The notes below the pieces were generated by a model. The model had not been told where the DNA came from. It saw only the letters and a list, made by a program, of their open reading frames with translations, and made no database searches. DNA of 35,871 nucleotides from contig JAKSTW010000015.1 of assembly GCA_024402405.1 (NCBI GenBank), forward strand, positions 1 through 35,871. Direction: 5' to 3'. Position 1 is the first letter of the stretch, and each line of letters starts with the position of its first letter. Position numbers and translations under genes: made by a program. Below are positions 22,670-30,576 of this stretch, piece after piece. Source of the DNA: Spirochaetia bacterium (lineage in GTDB: Bacteria; Spirochaetota; Spirochaetia; CADAEX01).

Positions 22670-24370
22670 TCACTTGTTCTCAAGGATAAGGTCAAGGTTC
22701 AGCTCACCGGCTGTGCATGGAACCTGAATACCCCAGTTTTCCAGAACAACAGGATTTACCTCACCCATGATACCGATCTCTTTCCCGGCAGCCATGATCT
22801 TGGCACATCTTCCAGAAATAAATCTAGGATCCTCAGTCTCCTCCAGCTCATACTCAACACCGCTGTAATACAGGAGAGCAGAAATCTCGGAGTTCACAGA
22901 GTTGAATCCGGCCTCTTTGTCGGCAGAGAGGAAACCAAGAGAATTTATAGTCTTGACGCCATAATTCTCAGATGGATCGATCAGTGCTATCTTTCCGATC
23001 TCAAAAATATTATGAGGATATACAGCATTGCTGGAGATCGACTCTGAATTCAGCAGGCAAGGAAGAACAGACGGGCGAACAAACTCAAAGTTCTCTGTCA
23101 TCGGATTGGAGATCTGCACCACTTTCTCAGGAGTGATGTTCATTTTCTGGATATAATCAGCAGCTGAGCCCAGATAGCAGTATGCCATTTCCTGGAAACC
23201 AAGACCCACCATGATATTCTTGATTTTTCTTCCCAGCATTGACTCTCTGGAAATGCTTCCTTTTGTAAAATCAGAAGGCATCTCAGGGACGAAATTTTTC
23301 AGTCCCTTTCCGATCATGATATCCTCAATGGCATCCACAGAGTGGAGGAAGTCGTTTCTGTACTCCGCAGGATAAACAGTGATGATATCTCCATCCACCT
23401 TAACTTTGCTGCCAAGCTTCTGGCAGAATGCCGCAGCCTCAGATACAGTGAACTTCTCACCAAGAAGCTTATTCACATATTTTATATCAACAGTGACCGG
23501 CTCCTGGAAATAGTATGGAACTGTCACTTCTCTTCCGAATGGTGTGTCATAAGGATATCTCACCTTCACCGGAAGGATCTCAAAGCCGGAGTCATAGAAA
23601 TCACATGCCACGATAGAAGCTGTGAGCATAAGAGAAGGCATATCAGTACCTGTGATCTCCACGAAAAGATCCTTGTCCCCAACTTTCACCGCTCCGATAT
23701 AATTGCTGTTGATGACAGGAGGCATACTGAGTGTGTTTTTATTGGCATCAACGATATAAGGGAATTTTGCCATTCCGTCCAGCAGATGTCCGAACTCAAC
23801 ACCCTTAGGATGCTTTTTCAGAATCTCACGGAGGCTCATCTCCTCCTCAAAGCCCAGAGGCGCAAACTTTGTGGTGTCAGGATCCGCAGCATAGAAATGA
23901 ATAGGATATTTGATGAGATCACTTCTGAAAACGCCCATGGCAATGGATTTTCTCTTGCGACCATAGTTCCAGCACAGCTTCTCCTGAGTCTGGATTATAT
24001 CTTTCAGTCCATCTTCAGTGATTCCGGTCTTGCTTCTTACGGCAAATGCAACCTCATAAGGTCTGATATCCTTAACAGATGCATCAACATCTACAATTCT
24101 GTCACCGCTGTCCTTCATATCCCCTTTTCTTGAGAAGAAAGGATATTCAGGAACACTGCCACCCAGGTACATTCTCAGGATCCTTCCGAAACCCGCTGTT
24201 GACCAGAGGTCAGGACGGTTTGTATCATTGAGCTCAATTTTCAGAACATCTCCATTCTCCTCATCAAGCTCAGCCTTAGCACACTGGATAAGATCTATGA
24301 AATCCTGTCCTGTGACCTTCTTTCCCATATATTTATAAAGAGCTTCCGCAGAAACTTCAATTTTTGGCAT
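22670..24370 (-). CDS. pheT: Phenylalanyl-tRNA synthetase beta subunit, archaeal/spirochaete type
   Basis: A 566-residue beta chain, far shorter than the ~800-residue bacterial PheT. It lacks the EMAP-like tRNA-binding and anticodon-binding (FDX-ACB) domains of bacterial PheT. Visible parts are the N-terminal MPKIEVSAEALYKYMGKKVT, the B3/B4 editing-like middle, the B5 region (VKVRYPYDTPFGREVTVPYY onwards), and the catalytic-like C-terminal domain with the VQISNPMTENFEFVRPSVLP segment. It is required with PheS for the (alpha-beta)2 enzyme that charges tRNA-Phe. It starts two bases past the pheS stop. Archaeal-type PheRS in bacteria is well known in spirochaetes. Confidence 0.94.
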   Translation of the reverse strand: MPKIEVSAEALYKYMGKKVTGQDFIDLIQCAKAELDEENGDVLKIELNDTNRPDLWSTAGFGRILRMYLGGSVPEYPFFSRKGDMKDSGDRIVDVDASVKDIRPYEVAFAVRSKTGITEDGLKDIIQTQEKLCWNYGRKRKSIAMGVFRSDLIKYPIHFYAADPDTTKFAPLGFEEEMSLREILKKHPKGVEFGHLLDGMAKFPYIVDANKNTLSMPPVINSNYIGAVKVGDKDLFVEITGTDMPSLMLTASIVACDFYDSGFEILPVKVRYPYDTPFGREVTVPYYFQEPVTVDIKYVNKLLGEKFTVSEAAAFCQKLGSKVKVDGDIITVYPAEYRNDFLHSVDAIEDIMIGKGLKNFVPEMPSDFTKGSISRESMLGRKIKNIMVGLGFQEMAYCYLGSAADYIQKMNITPEKVVQISNPMTENFEFVRPSVLPCLLNSESISSNAVYPHNIFEIGKIALIDPSENYGVKTINSLGFLSADKEAGFNSVNSEISALLYYSGVEYELEETEDPRFISGRCAKIMAAGKEIGIMGEVNPVVLENWGIQVPCTAGELNLDLILENK

Positions 24371-24371
24371 A

Positions 24372-25901
24372 TTATTTACCCCTCCTCAGGCGCACATTCT
24401 CAATATCAGGTGAGAAAAGCTCGCGCAAGTCGTTAAGTTCCAATGACATAAGTGCCATTCTGTCTATTCCGATACCCCATGCCAGAACAGGAACATCCAC
24501 ATTCATAGGCTTGGTGACCTCAGGTCTGAAAATTCCTGCGCCGCCCAGCTCGATCCAACCAAGCACAGGATGCTTGACATGGATCTCCACGGAAGGCTCT
24601 GTGAATGGGAAATATCCAGGCACATACATAACTTCTGTAGCACCTGCAAACTCCACTGCAAACATCTTCAGCAGTCCCAGCAGAGTCTTCATATTAACAT
24701 TCTCACCCAGAACTATACCCTCTGTCTGATAGAAATCTGACAGGTGTGTCGCATCTACCTTATCATATCTGAAGCATCTGGCAATTCCGAAATATTTTCC
24801 AGGGATCTTAGCCTTGTGCAGCTGCTTTGCAGAAAGGACAGTACCCTGGCTCCTCAGGATAAGGCGTTTTGTGAAATTTCTGTCGAACTCATATCCCCAG
24901 CCGCGGCTTCCTGTATTCCATCCGTTCTTATGAACCTCAGCCACTCTGTCCAGATATGGCTGTTCGATCTCCTTTGCCATTGTCGGTGTCTTGATATGGT
25001 ACACATCATGTATATCTCTGGCAGCATGGAACTGTGGCATGAAAAGAGCATCGCAGTTCCAGAACTCAGCCTCAACCAGCGGTCCGTCATATTCCTCAAA
25101 CCCCAGGGAAACCAGCTTATCCTTGATTCCGTCAAGGAATACTGTGTAAGGATTGTGACGTCCCATGAGAACTCTTGTAGGAGGTGTCTTCACATTATAG
25201 CTTCTGAAAGTCTTTCCCTTCCAGTCGCCTTTTTTCAGCATATCAGCAGTCAGAACTCCGATTTCCTCACCGGTCACACCCTTTGCCTTCAGCTGGGCTC
25301 TGGCTGCGATTCCGGCCTCAGTGAATCCGTAGACTACATCCTCACGTTCAACCACCTTGAACGGAGAAGCGGCAGCACCCCTCTTCTTGCTGATCCCACC
25401 CATAACTTTCTTCTCTGCGTCCGAAAGGTCTGATTCAGGGATCTGTCCGCCACGATCCAGCAGAGCTCTGGTAATTTTCATAGTCTCTGACAGCTCAGCC
25501 TTCTTTACAGAAGCTTTCTTCTCGCCATCCATAGCCATGATACCCTCTTTAGAAAGAGCACCGAAAGCTGTTCCCACATCCTTATTCTCCAATGAAAGAG
25601 CCTGGGCGATCTCAGGAAGTGTCATGGCACCTTTTTCAGATACAAGCTTCAGGATGCGTTCAGCAGGAGTTCCCTTAGCCTGGTACTCAGCGCCAAAGTC
25701 TGTAAGTTCATATATAGTTCTCAGAGTCCTGCTTTTCTCAACAATAAGATTCTTTCCGGACAGCCAGCTGAAAACCTGATTGCACTGACCTACCTCAAAC
25801 CCAAGAGAAGCATTGACTTTATCAGCAGTAATATCATCCTCTGCAAAATTCAGGAGAAGTTTTATCTCCAGAGGATGCAGATTTTTTATATCAATATCCA
25901 T
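24372..25901 (-). CDS. pheS: Phenylalanyl-tRNA synthetase alpha subunit, archaeal/spirochaete type
   Basis: A 509-residue alpha chain with the long N-terminal winged-helix region (about 1-200) of archaeal and eukaryotic PheS instead of the bacterial coiled coil. The class II catalytic core is in the C-terminal half: motif 1 around LGFEEYDGPLVEAEFWNCDALFMPQFHAARD, motif 2 in CFRYDKVDATHLSDFYQTEG, motif 3 in LAWGIGIDRMALM. It activates phenylalanine. Gene order pheS-pheT with almost no gap is standard; argF lies 20 bases upstream, which is not. Confidence 0.95.
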   Translation of the reverse strand: MDIDIKNLHPLEIKLLLNFAEDDITADKVNASLGFEVGQCNQVFSWLSGKNLIVEKSRTLRTIYELTDFGAEYQAKGTPAERILKLVSEKGAMTLPEIAQALSLENKDVGTAFGALSKEGIMAMDGEKKASVKKAELSETMKITRALLDRGGQIPESDLSDAEKKVMGGISKKRGAAASPFKVVEREDVVYGFTEAGIAARAQLKAKGVTGEEIGVLTADMLKKGDWKGKTFRSYNVKTPPTRVLMGRHNPYTVFLDGIKDKLVSLGFEEYDGPLVEAEFWNCDALFMPQFHAARDIHDVYHIKTPTMAKEIEQPYLDRVAEVHKNGWNTGSRGWGYEFDRNFTKRLILRSQGTVLSAKQLHKAKIPGKYFGIARCFRYDKVDATHLSDFYQTEGIVLGENVNMKTLLGLLKMFAVEFAGATEVMYVPGYFPFTEPSVEIHVKHPVLGWIELGGAGIFRPEVTKPMNVDVPVLAWGIGIDRMALMSLELNDLRELFSPDIENVRLRRGK

Positions 25902-25921
25902 AATTCATCTCCTTTACAGAA

Positions 25922-26866
25922 TTAATTATTCTCGACTCCCAGAAGTGCAAGCATAACGGCCTTGATGGTATGTTTCCTGTTCTCAGCCTCGTCCCAGACC
26001 ACAGATGAAGGTCCGTCAATGATCTCCGGAACCACCTCGTTATTCCGCACAGCAGGGAGACAATGCATAAAAATCGATTTTTTTCCTGTCTTGGCCATAA
26101 GTGAAGGATTCACCTGATAAGGTTTCAGCAGCTTTATCCTTTCAGCAAGCTTGCTCTCCTCACCCATGGAAGCCCATACATCAGTATAGATGACATCAGC
26201 ACCTTTCACTCCGGCATCCACATCAGAAGTGATAAGCACGGAAGAACCGGCCTCTGTCGCAAACCCCTCCGCCATTTTCACAAGTGCAGCCTCAGGATGA
26301 AGTTCATCAGGTGCCACAATAGCCACATCAACACCCATCTTGGCACAGCCGATCATAAGAGAATTGGCCATATTGTTGCGTCCGTCTCCCACAAAAGCCA
26401 GTTTGCGTCCCTTCAGTGAACCGAACTGTTCTTCCATGGTCATCAGATCAGCCAAGACCTGTGTAGGATGGAAATCATCAGAAAGTCCGTTTATAACAGG
26501 AATACCGGAATATTCAGCAAGCAGCTCCACATGCCGTGTCTTGAAACCACGGAATTCAATGCAGTCAAACATCCTGCCCAACACTCTGGCAGTATCCTCA
26601 ACGGTCTCCTTCACACCCAGCTGTATATCAGAACTGGAAAGGAATACAGGATGTCCTCCTTCCTCTCCGAATGCTGTCTCAAAAGAGCATCTGGTCCTGG
26701 TAGATCTTTTCTCAAAAAGAAGCGCGATAGTCATCCCAAGAAATCTCTGTTTTCTGATCTTATTCTGTCTCTCGTTCTTAACCTTGCGGGCTATGTCCAG
26801 AAAATATCTGATCTCCTCAGGTGTAAAATCTTTCAGTGAAATAAGTGATCTTCCATGTAAATCCAT
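25922..26866 (-). CDS. argF: Ornithine carbamoyltransferase
   Basis: A 314-residue transcarbamylase. It makes citrulline from ornithine and carbamoyl phosphate in arginine synthesis, or the reverse in arginine deiminase breakdown. The carbamoyl-phosphate loop is STRTR (55-59), and the family's VINGLSDDFHPTQVLADLMT, VYTDVW-like YTDVWASMGEE, and FMHCLPAVRNNEV (catalytic Cys) are present. The start is the ATG at 26866, with AGAGG six bases upstream; an ATG at 26887 would overlap clpX. No other arg gene is present. It sits between clpX and pheS in an otherwise housekeeping run. Confidence 0.94.
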   Translation of the reverse strand: MDLHGRSLISLKDFTPEEIRYFLDIARKVKNERQNKIRKQRFLGMTIALLFEKRSTRTRCSFETAFGEEGGHPVFLSSSDIQLGVKETVEDTARVLGRMFDCIEFRGFKTRHVELLAEYSGIPVINGLSDDFHPTQVLADLMTMEEQFGSLKGRKLAFVGDGRNNMANSLMIGCAKMGVDVAIVAPDELHPEAALVKMAEGFATEAGSSVLITSDVDAGVKGADVIYTDVWASMGEESKLAERIKLLKPYQVNPSLMAKTGKKSIFMHCLPAVRNNEVVPEIIDGPSSVVWDEAENRKHTIKAVMLALLGVENN

Positions 26867-26879
26867 ACAGTACCTCTCT

Positions 26880-28148
26880 TTATGCAATTTCTATCTGCGG
26901 TTTTTTTATTCGGTTCACAACATCAGGTGTGATAATAACTTTTTTATGTCCGGGAATATCAGGCAGGTCAAACATAACTTCGGTCATGAATGACTCCACT
27001 ATTGAACGTATACCACGGGCTCCGGTCTTTCTTTTCAATGCCAGATCAGCCACAGCGTCCAGAGCCTCCTCTGTAAAAACAAGCTCACCGTCATCCAGTT
27101 TAAGAAGCTCCTGATACTGTCTGACTATGGCATTCTTAGGCTCTGTTATTATCCGTTTGATATCATCTCTTGTCAGATTATCCAATGCCACAGTGATAGG
27201 CAGACGGCCTATGAATTCAGGTATGAGACCGAATTTGATAAGATCATCAGGAATGACTGAATTGAAAAGATCAGTCAGATTCTTCTCCTCAGACTTTCTC
27301 ACATCAGCACCGAATCCCATAGGATGCTGGGAAATACGGCTCTCCACTATCTTGTCCAGTCCGACAAATGCACCGCCGCATATAAAAAGGATATCCTTGG
27401 TATTGATCTTTATGAGTTCCTGGGAGGGATGTTTACGTCCACCCTGCGGCGGAACTGAAGCCTCAGTACCCTCGATGATCTTCAGCAGTGCCTGCTGGAC
27501 ACCCTCACCGGAGACATCTCTGGTTATGGAAACATTCTCGCCCTTTTTGGAGATCTTATCTATCTCATCCACATAGATGATACCATGACTGGCTTTCTCC
27601 AGATCAAAATCTGCAGCCTCGATCAGCTTCAGCAAGATGTTCTCAACATCCTCCCCCACATAGCCGGCCTCTGTCAGTGTTGTGGCATCAGCAATTGCAA
27701 AAGGCACCTGAAGTTTTTTAGCCAGACTTCTGGCCAGAAGTGTTTTTCCTGTTCCTGTAGGTCCGATGATAAGTACATTGGATTTCTCCAGATCCACATC
27801 AGAAGAGATCTTTTCCTTGCTGAAAATTCTTTTATAGTGGTTATATACTGCAACAGAAAGGAGTCTCTTGGCATTATCCTGCCCCACCACATACTCGTCC
27901 AGAAATTCTTTGATCTCCTTAGGAGTAGCCATAGGCACAGATTCATCACAGTGTTCACATCTGCATGCATCACTCTTTCTCTCAGGCTCCTCATCAAGGA
28001 AACCATTCTGCAAGATATGACACTTCACCAGATCTTCAATACAGTTCCGGCAAATATATCCGTCGAAAACCTTGACCAGTGAGGATCTGCCGGTACCCTT
28101 AGGCCTGTGGCATATAAAACAAACCTGTAAATTATTATTTTCTGCCAT
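26880..28148 (-). CDS. clpX: ATP-dependent Clp protease unfoldase ClpX
   Basis: A 422-residue AAA+ unfoldase that feeds proteins to ClpP. The N-terminal zinc domain has C10, C13, C33 and C36. Walker A is GPTGTGKT (129-136), the pore loop is [10 protein letters not shown], Walker B is [12 protein letters not shown], and the RKH-type loop is in [12 protein letters not shown]. The ClpP-contact IGF loop region is in KSEEKN[17 protein letters not shown]. Between the zinc domain and the AAA+ core there is an extra cysteine group CRCEHC (62-67), which is not usual. The gene starts two bases past clpP. Confidence 0.96.
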   Translation of the reverse strand: MAENNNLQVCFICHRPKGTGRSSLVKVFDGYICRNCIEDLVKCHILQNGFLDEEPERKSDACRCEHCDESVPMATPKEIKEFLDEYVVGQDNAKRLLSVAVYNHYKRIFSKEKISSDVDLEKSNVLIIGPTGTGKTLLARSLAKKLQVPFAIADATTLTEAGYVGEDVENILLKLIEAADFDLEKASHGIIYVDEIDKISKKGENVSITRDVSGEGVQQALLKIIEGTEASVPPQGGRKHPSQELIKINTKDILFICGGAFVGLDKIVESRISQHPMGFGADVRKSEEKNLTDLFNSVIPDDLIKFGLIPEFIGRLPITVALDNLTRDDIKRIITEPKNAIVRQYQELLKLDDGELVFTEEALDAVADLALKRKTGARGIRSIVESFMTEVMFDLPDIPGHKKVIITPDVVNRIKKPQIEIA

Positions 28149-28149
28149 T

Positions 28150-28746
28150 TCAAGCCCTGGTCATAACCCTGTCGATTATTCCATATTCCAAGGCATCTGA
28201 GGCAGACATATAGTTATCACGCTCTATGTCAGAAGCCACCATATCAAAAGCTTTTTCTGTGTCTTCTGCCAGATAGGAAGTAAGCATCTTCTTGAGGCGG
28301 AGAATCTCTCTGGCCTGAATTTTGATATCAGAAGTCTGTCCCTGAGCACCGCCCCATGGCTGATGGATCATAACACGGCCTGATGGAAGGGCAAATCTTT
28401 TACCATGAGCACCGCCAGCCAGAATTACAGCAGCCATGGAAGCAGCCTGCCCCATACAGATAGTCTGCACATCCGGCTTGATATATTTCATGGTGTCATA
28501 GATGGCAAGCCCGGCAGTAACAGAACCGCCGGGAGAATTTATATAGAGGCTGATATCTCTTTCAGGATCCTGAGACTCAAGGAACAGAAGCTGTGCCACT
28601 ACAAGATCGGCTGTGAGATCATTGATCTCACCGTCCAGGAACACGATTCTGTCCTTGAGCAGTCTGGAATAAATATCATATGATCTTTCACCGTTTCCGG
28701 TCTGTTCAATGACGATCGGAACCAGTGCATTCATCTTCTCATTCAT
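28150..28746 (-). CDS. clpP: ATP-dependent Clp protease proteolytic subunit
   Basis: A 198-residue serine peptidase. The catalytic triad is S103 (GQAASMA), H128 (MIHQPWGG) and D177 (SDIERD). The handle region and [18 protein letters not shown] are standard. It forms the double-heptamer chamber for ClpX. Two possible starts, M1 and M5, are close together and neither has a strong Shine-Dalgarno; the choice affects only the propeptide. It lies 17 bases after tig, the common tig-clpP-clpX order. Confidence 0.97.
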   Translation of the reverse strand: MNEKMNALVPIVIEQTGNGERSYDIYSRLLKDRIVFLDGEINDLTADLVVAQLLFLESQDPERDISLYINSPGGSVTAGLAIYDTMKYIKPDVQTICMGQAASMAAVILAGGAHGKRFALPSGRVMIHQPWGGAQGQTSDIKIQAREILRLKKMLTSYLAEDTEKAFDMVASDIERDNYMSASDALEYGIIDRVMTRA

Positions 28747-28763
28747 ATTCAGCTGGGCTTATC

Positions 28764-30122
28764 TCATTTCTTATGAAGATAATCAAGATACTTGATCTCT
28801 GCACCTTTCTTCACAACTGCATTTGCCAGCAGGAAGTCATAAGTCTTCTTTTCCAGGAGACCGATCTTGATATATTCATTCATATTGTTCTCAGAAATAT
28901 AAGCCTTGAACTCATCCAGAGGCATTCCGCTCCTGAGAGCCTGGTCTTCCATCTCCTTGTCAAGTTCCTCAGCAGTGGTATCGATCTTCTCTTCCTTGCT
29001 GATCTTGGAGATGATAAGCTGTGTCTTCACTGCTCTGAGAGCCTCTGGTTCCCACTCTTTTCTCAGGTCATCCTTTGTCTTGCCCTCTGCAATAACAAGT
29101 TCTTCAACTTTCTTCTCATCACCGCCGAATCTGTATACGAAGTTAGTCCACATTGTATCCAGCTGGTTGTCGATCATTGAGCGAGGAGGATCGACCTTTG
29201 TTGTCTCGATGATCTGAGCCATAAGGAGTTTTTTCTTCTCCTCATCCTTCTTCATATCTGTCACACCGTTAAGACGTTTCTTGATATCTGCGATAAGGTC
29301 ATCAACGGTCTTGAACTTTTCATTGATATCCTGTGCAAGCTCATCATTCACCTCAGGCAGTTTCTTTGTCTTGATGCTGGTGACCTTGACCTTGATCCTT
29401 ATCTTCCTTCCGGCAAGATCCTTGAACTCGAAATCAGGAGCATATTCCTTCTCGATGATCCTCTCCTCATCTTTCTTGAAACCGAGAACGTCATCATCAA
29501 GTTTGTAGAAGTTATATCCTGTTCCGACTGTGAAAGTGAAATCCTCTCTCTTTGTCTTCTCTATTTCCTTGTCATTCTCATCGACCTCAACATAGTCAAT
29601 GGAAATAACATTGTCCTTCATAACCTTGCCGCCAGCTTTCTTTTCTGTGACAATGGCATTCTGATCCTGGTATTTCTTGATTTCCCTGTCAACATCTGAA
29701 TCAGCTATGATCACCTCCGGAACCTCGATCTCCAGACCCTTGTATGTTCCAAGCTCTGTCTCAGGGAATGTGTCATACTCAACTGTAAACTCGATATCCT
29801 TATCCAGAGCGATATCCAGAGTCTCCTCATTCTTCAGCTCAGGAGTGAAATATGGAAGAGGACGTTTATCGACATCAAGCAAAGCCTCTTCAAGTCCTTT
29901 CTCAATCACATTAAAACCGGCTTCCTTAACGAGGGAATCGCCATATTTTCTTTCAAGAACAGATACAGGAACCTTTCCCTGTCTGAAACCTTTGATATAA
30001 GCTGTTTTAGAATACTTACCCAGAAGCTCATCATACTCTTTCTTAACAAATTCCTTGCCAACTTTTACAGAAAGCTCTACTCTTGAATTTTCAAGACACT
30101 TAATTTCTTTACTTGCTATCAC
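28764..30122 (-). CDS. tig: Trigger factor
   Basis: A 452-residue ribosome-associated chaperone. The N-terminal ribosome-binding domain has the signature-like KGFRQGKVPVSVLERKYG (about 44-61); a central FKBP-type peptidyl-prolyl isomerase domain (about 155-245) includes DNVISIDYVEVDENDKE and the divergent core; the C-terminal helical chaperone domain makes up the rest. The start is GTG, preceded by GAGGAAG five bases upstream. First gene of the eight-gene run. The region upstream is very AT-rich; no single promoter stands out. Confidence 0.95.
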   Translation of the reverse strand: MIASKEIKCLENSRVELSVKVGKEFVKKEYDELLGKYSKTAYIKGFRQGKVPVSVLERKYGDSLVKEAGFNVIEKGLEEALLDVDKRPLPYFTPELKNEETLDIALDKDIEFTVEYDTFPETELGTYKGLEIEVPEVIIADSDVDREIKKYQDQNAIVTEKKAGGKVMKDNVISIDYVEVDENDKEIEKTKREDFTFTVGTGYNFYKLDDDVLGFKKDEERIIEKEYAPDFEFKDLAGRKIRIKVKVTSIKTKKLPEVNDELAQDINEKFKTVDDLIADIKKRLNGVTDMKKDEEKKKLLMAQIIETTKVDPPRSMIDNQLDTMWTNFVYRFGGDEKKVEELVIAEGKTKDDLRKEWEPEALRAVKTQLIISKISKEEKIDTTAEELDKEMEDQALRSGMPLDEFKAYISENNMNEYIKIGLLEKKTYDFLLANAVVKKGAEIKYLDYLHKK

Positions 30123-30236
30123 TGTCTTCCTCTTTATATTTAGTTTGTTTCTAAACTTTTAGATAGATTATTTTAAATAATACAAAAAAATCAGTTTTTT
30201 GTATATATACCTTTTTATAAGATGAAACATAAAAAA

Positions 30237-30260
30237 AAAGCAACCATTTGAGGCTGCTTT
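30237..30260 (-). terminator. Terminator of the tRNA-Leu/tRNA-Gly transcript
   Basis: Read leftward: AAAGCAGCC, loop TCAAAT, GGTTGCTTT with one G-U pair, followed by a run of Ts (239-231 of 30200s). It lies 10 bases past tRNA-Gly and separates it from tig. Confidence 0.75.
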
Positions 30261-30269
30261 AAAAAAAAG

Positions 30270-30341
30270 AGCGGGAGAAGGGGATTGGACCCTCGACATC
30301 CACCTTGGCAAGGTGGCGCTCTACCACTGAGCTACTCCCGC
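30270..30341 (-). tRNA. tRNA-Gly (anticodon GCC)
   Basis: The acceptor stem is GCGGGAG/CTCCCGC with discriminator T. D arm AGCTCAGTGGTAGAGC, anticodon stem CCACC/GGTGG with loop TTGCCAA, and TpsiC arm around GGGTCCAATCCC. CCA is not encoded. It is 23 bases downstream of tRNA-Leu. Confidence 0.95.
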
Positions 30342-30364
30342 ATGATACTTTAGCCTTCTCTCTA

Positions 30365-30445
30365 TGCGAGAGAAGGGACTTGAACCCTTATGCCTAAGGC
30401 ACCAGATCCTAAGTCTGGCGTGTCTGCCAATTTCACCACTCTCGC
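30365..30445 (-). tRNA. tRNA-Leu (anticodon TAG)
   Basis: An 81-base class II tRNA with acceptor GCGAGAG/CTCTCGC, discriminator A, anticodon stem CCAGA/TCTGG with loop CTTAGGA, a variable arm TGCCTTAGGCA and TpsiC loop GTTCAAGTC. CCA is not encoded. Confidence 0.95.
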
Positions 30446-30446
30446 T

Positions 30447-30475
30447 TTTATAACAATTTCCGAAGAAATAGTCAA
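30447..30475 (-). promoter_or_regulatory. Promoter-like sequence abutting tRNA-Leu
   Basis: On the minus strand TTGACT (30475-30470), 17 bases, TATAAA (30452-30447). The -10 ends one base before the mature tRNA 5' end, so ordinary initiation would fall inside the tRNA; it may be a decoy. Confidence 0.3.
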
Positions 30476-30536
30476 GACAATTCAAAATATTTTTTTTATT
30501 TAATTCAGAAATCTTTAAAACCTCTGAACGATGACA

Positions 30537-30565
30537 ATAGTAAATAAAAACATCAGTTTTGTCAA
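30537..30565 (-). promoter_or_regulatory. Likely promoter of the tRNA-Leu/tRNA-Gly genes
   Basis: On the minus strand TTGACA (30565-30560), 17 bases, TACTAT (30542-30537). It gives a leader of about 85 bases before tRNA-Leu. The AT-rich 30446-30576 gap holds nothing else, and no terminator for the gene at 30577 was seen. Confidence 0.6.
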
Positions 30566-30576
30566 CAGACCAGCCC

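Noticed and set aside
21721-22689. A 322-codon plus-strand ORF
   Set aside because: Lies opposite the HAD phosphatase and adenosine-specific kinase genes; no domain seen.
23342-24133. A 263-codon plus-strand ORF
   Set aside because: Antisense shadow of pheT.
30142-30157. AGTTT-N6-AAACT inverted repeat before tig, as a heat-shock operator
   Set aside because: Arms are only five bases and do not match CIRCE (TTAGCACTC-N9-GAGTGCTAA).
30167-30181. ATTATTT-A-AAATAAT palindrome before tig
   Set aside because: Wholly A/T in a very AT-rich stretch, so likely chance.
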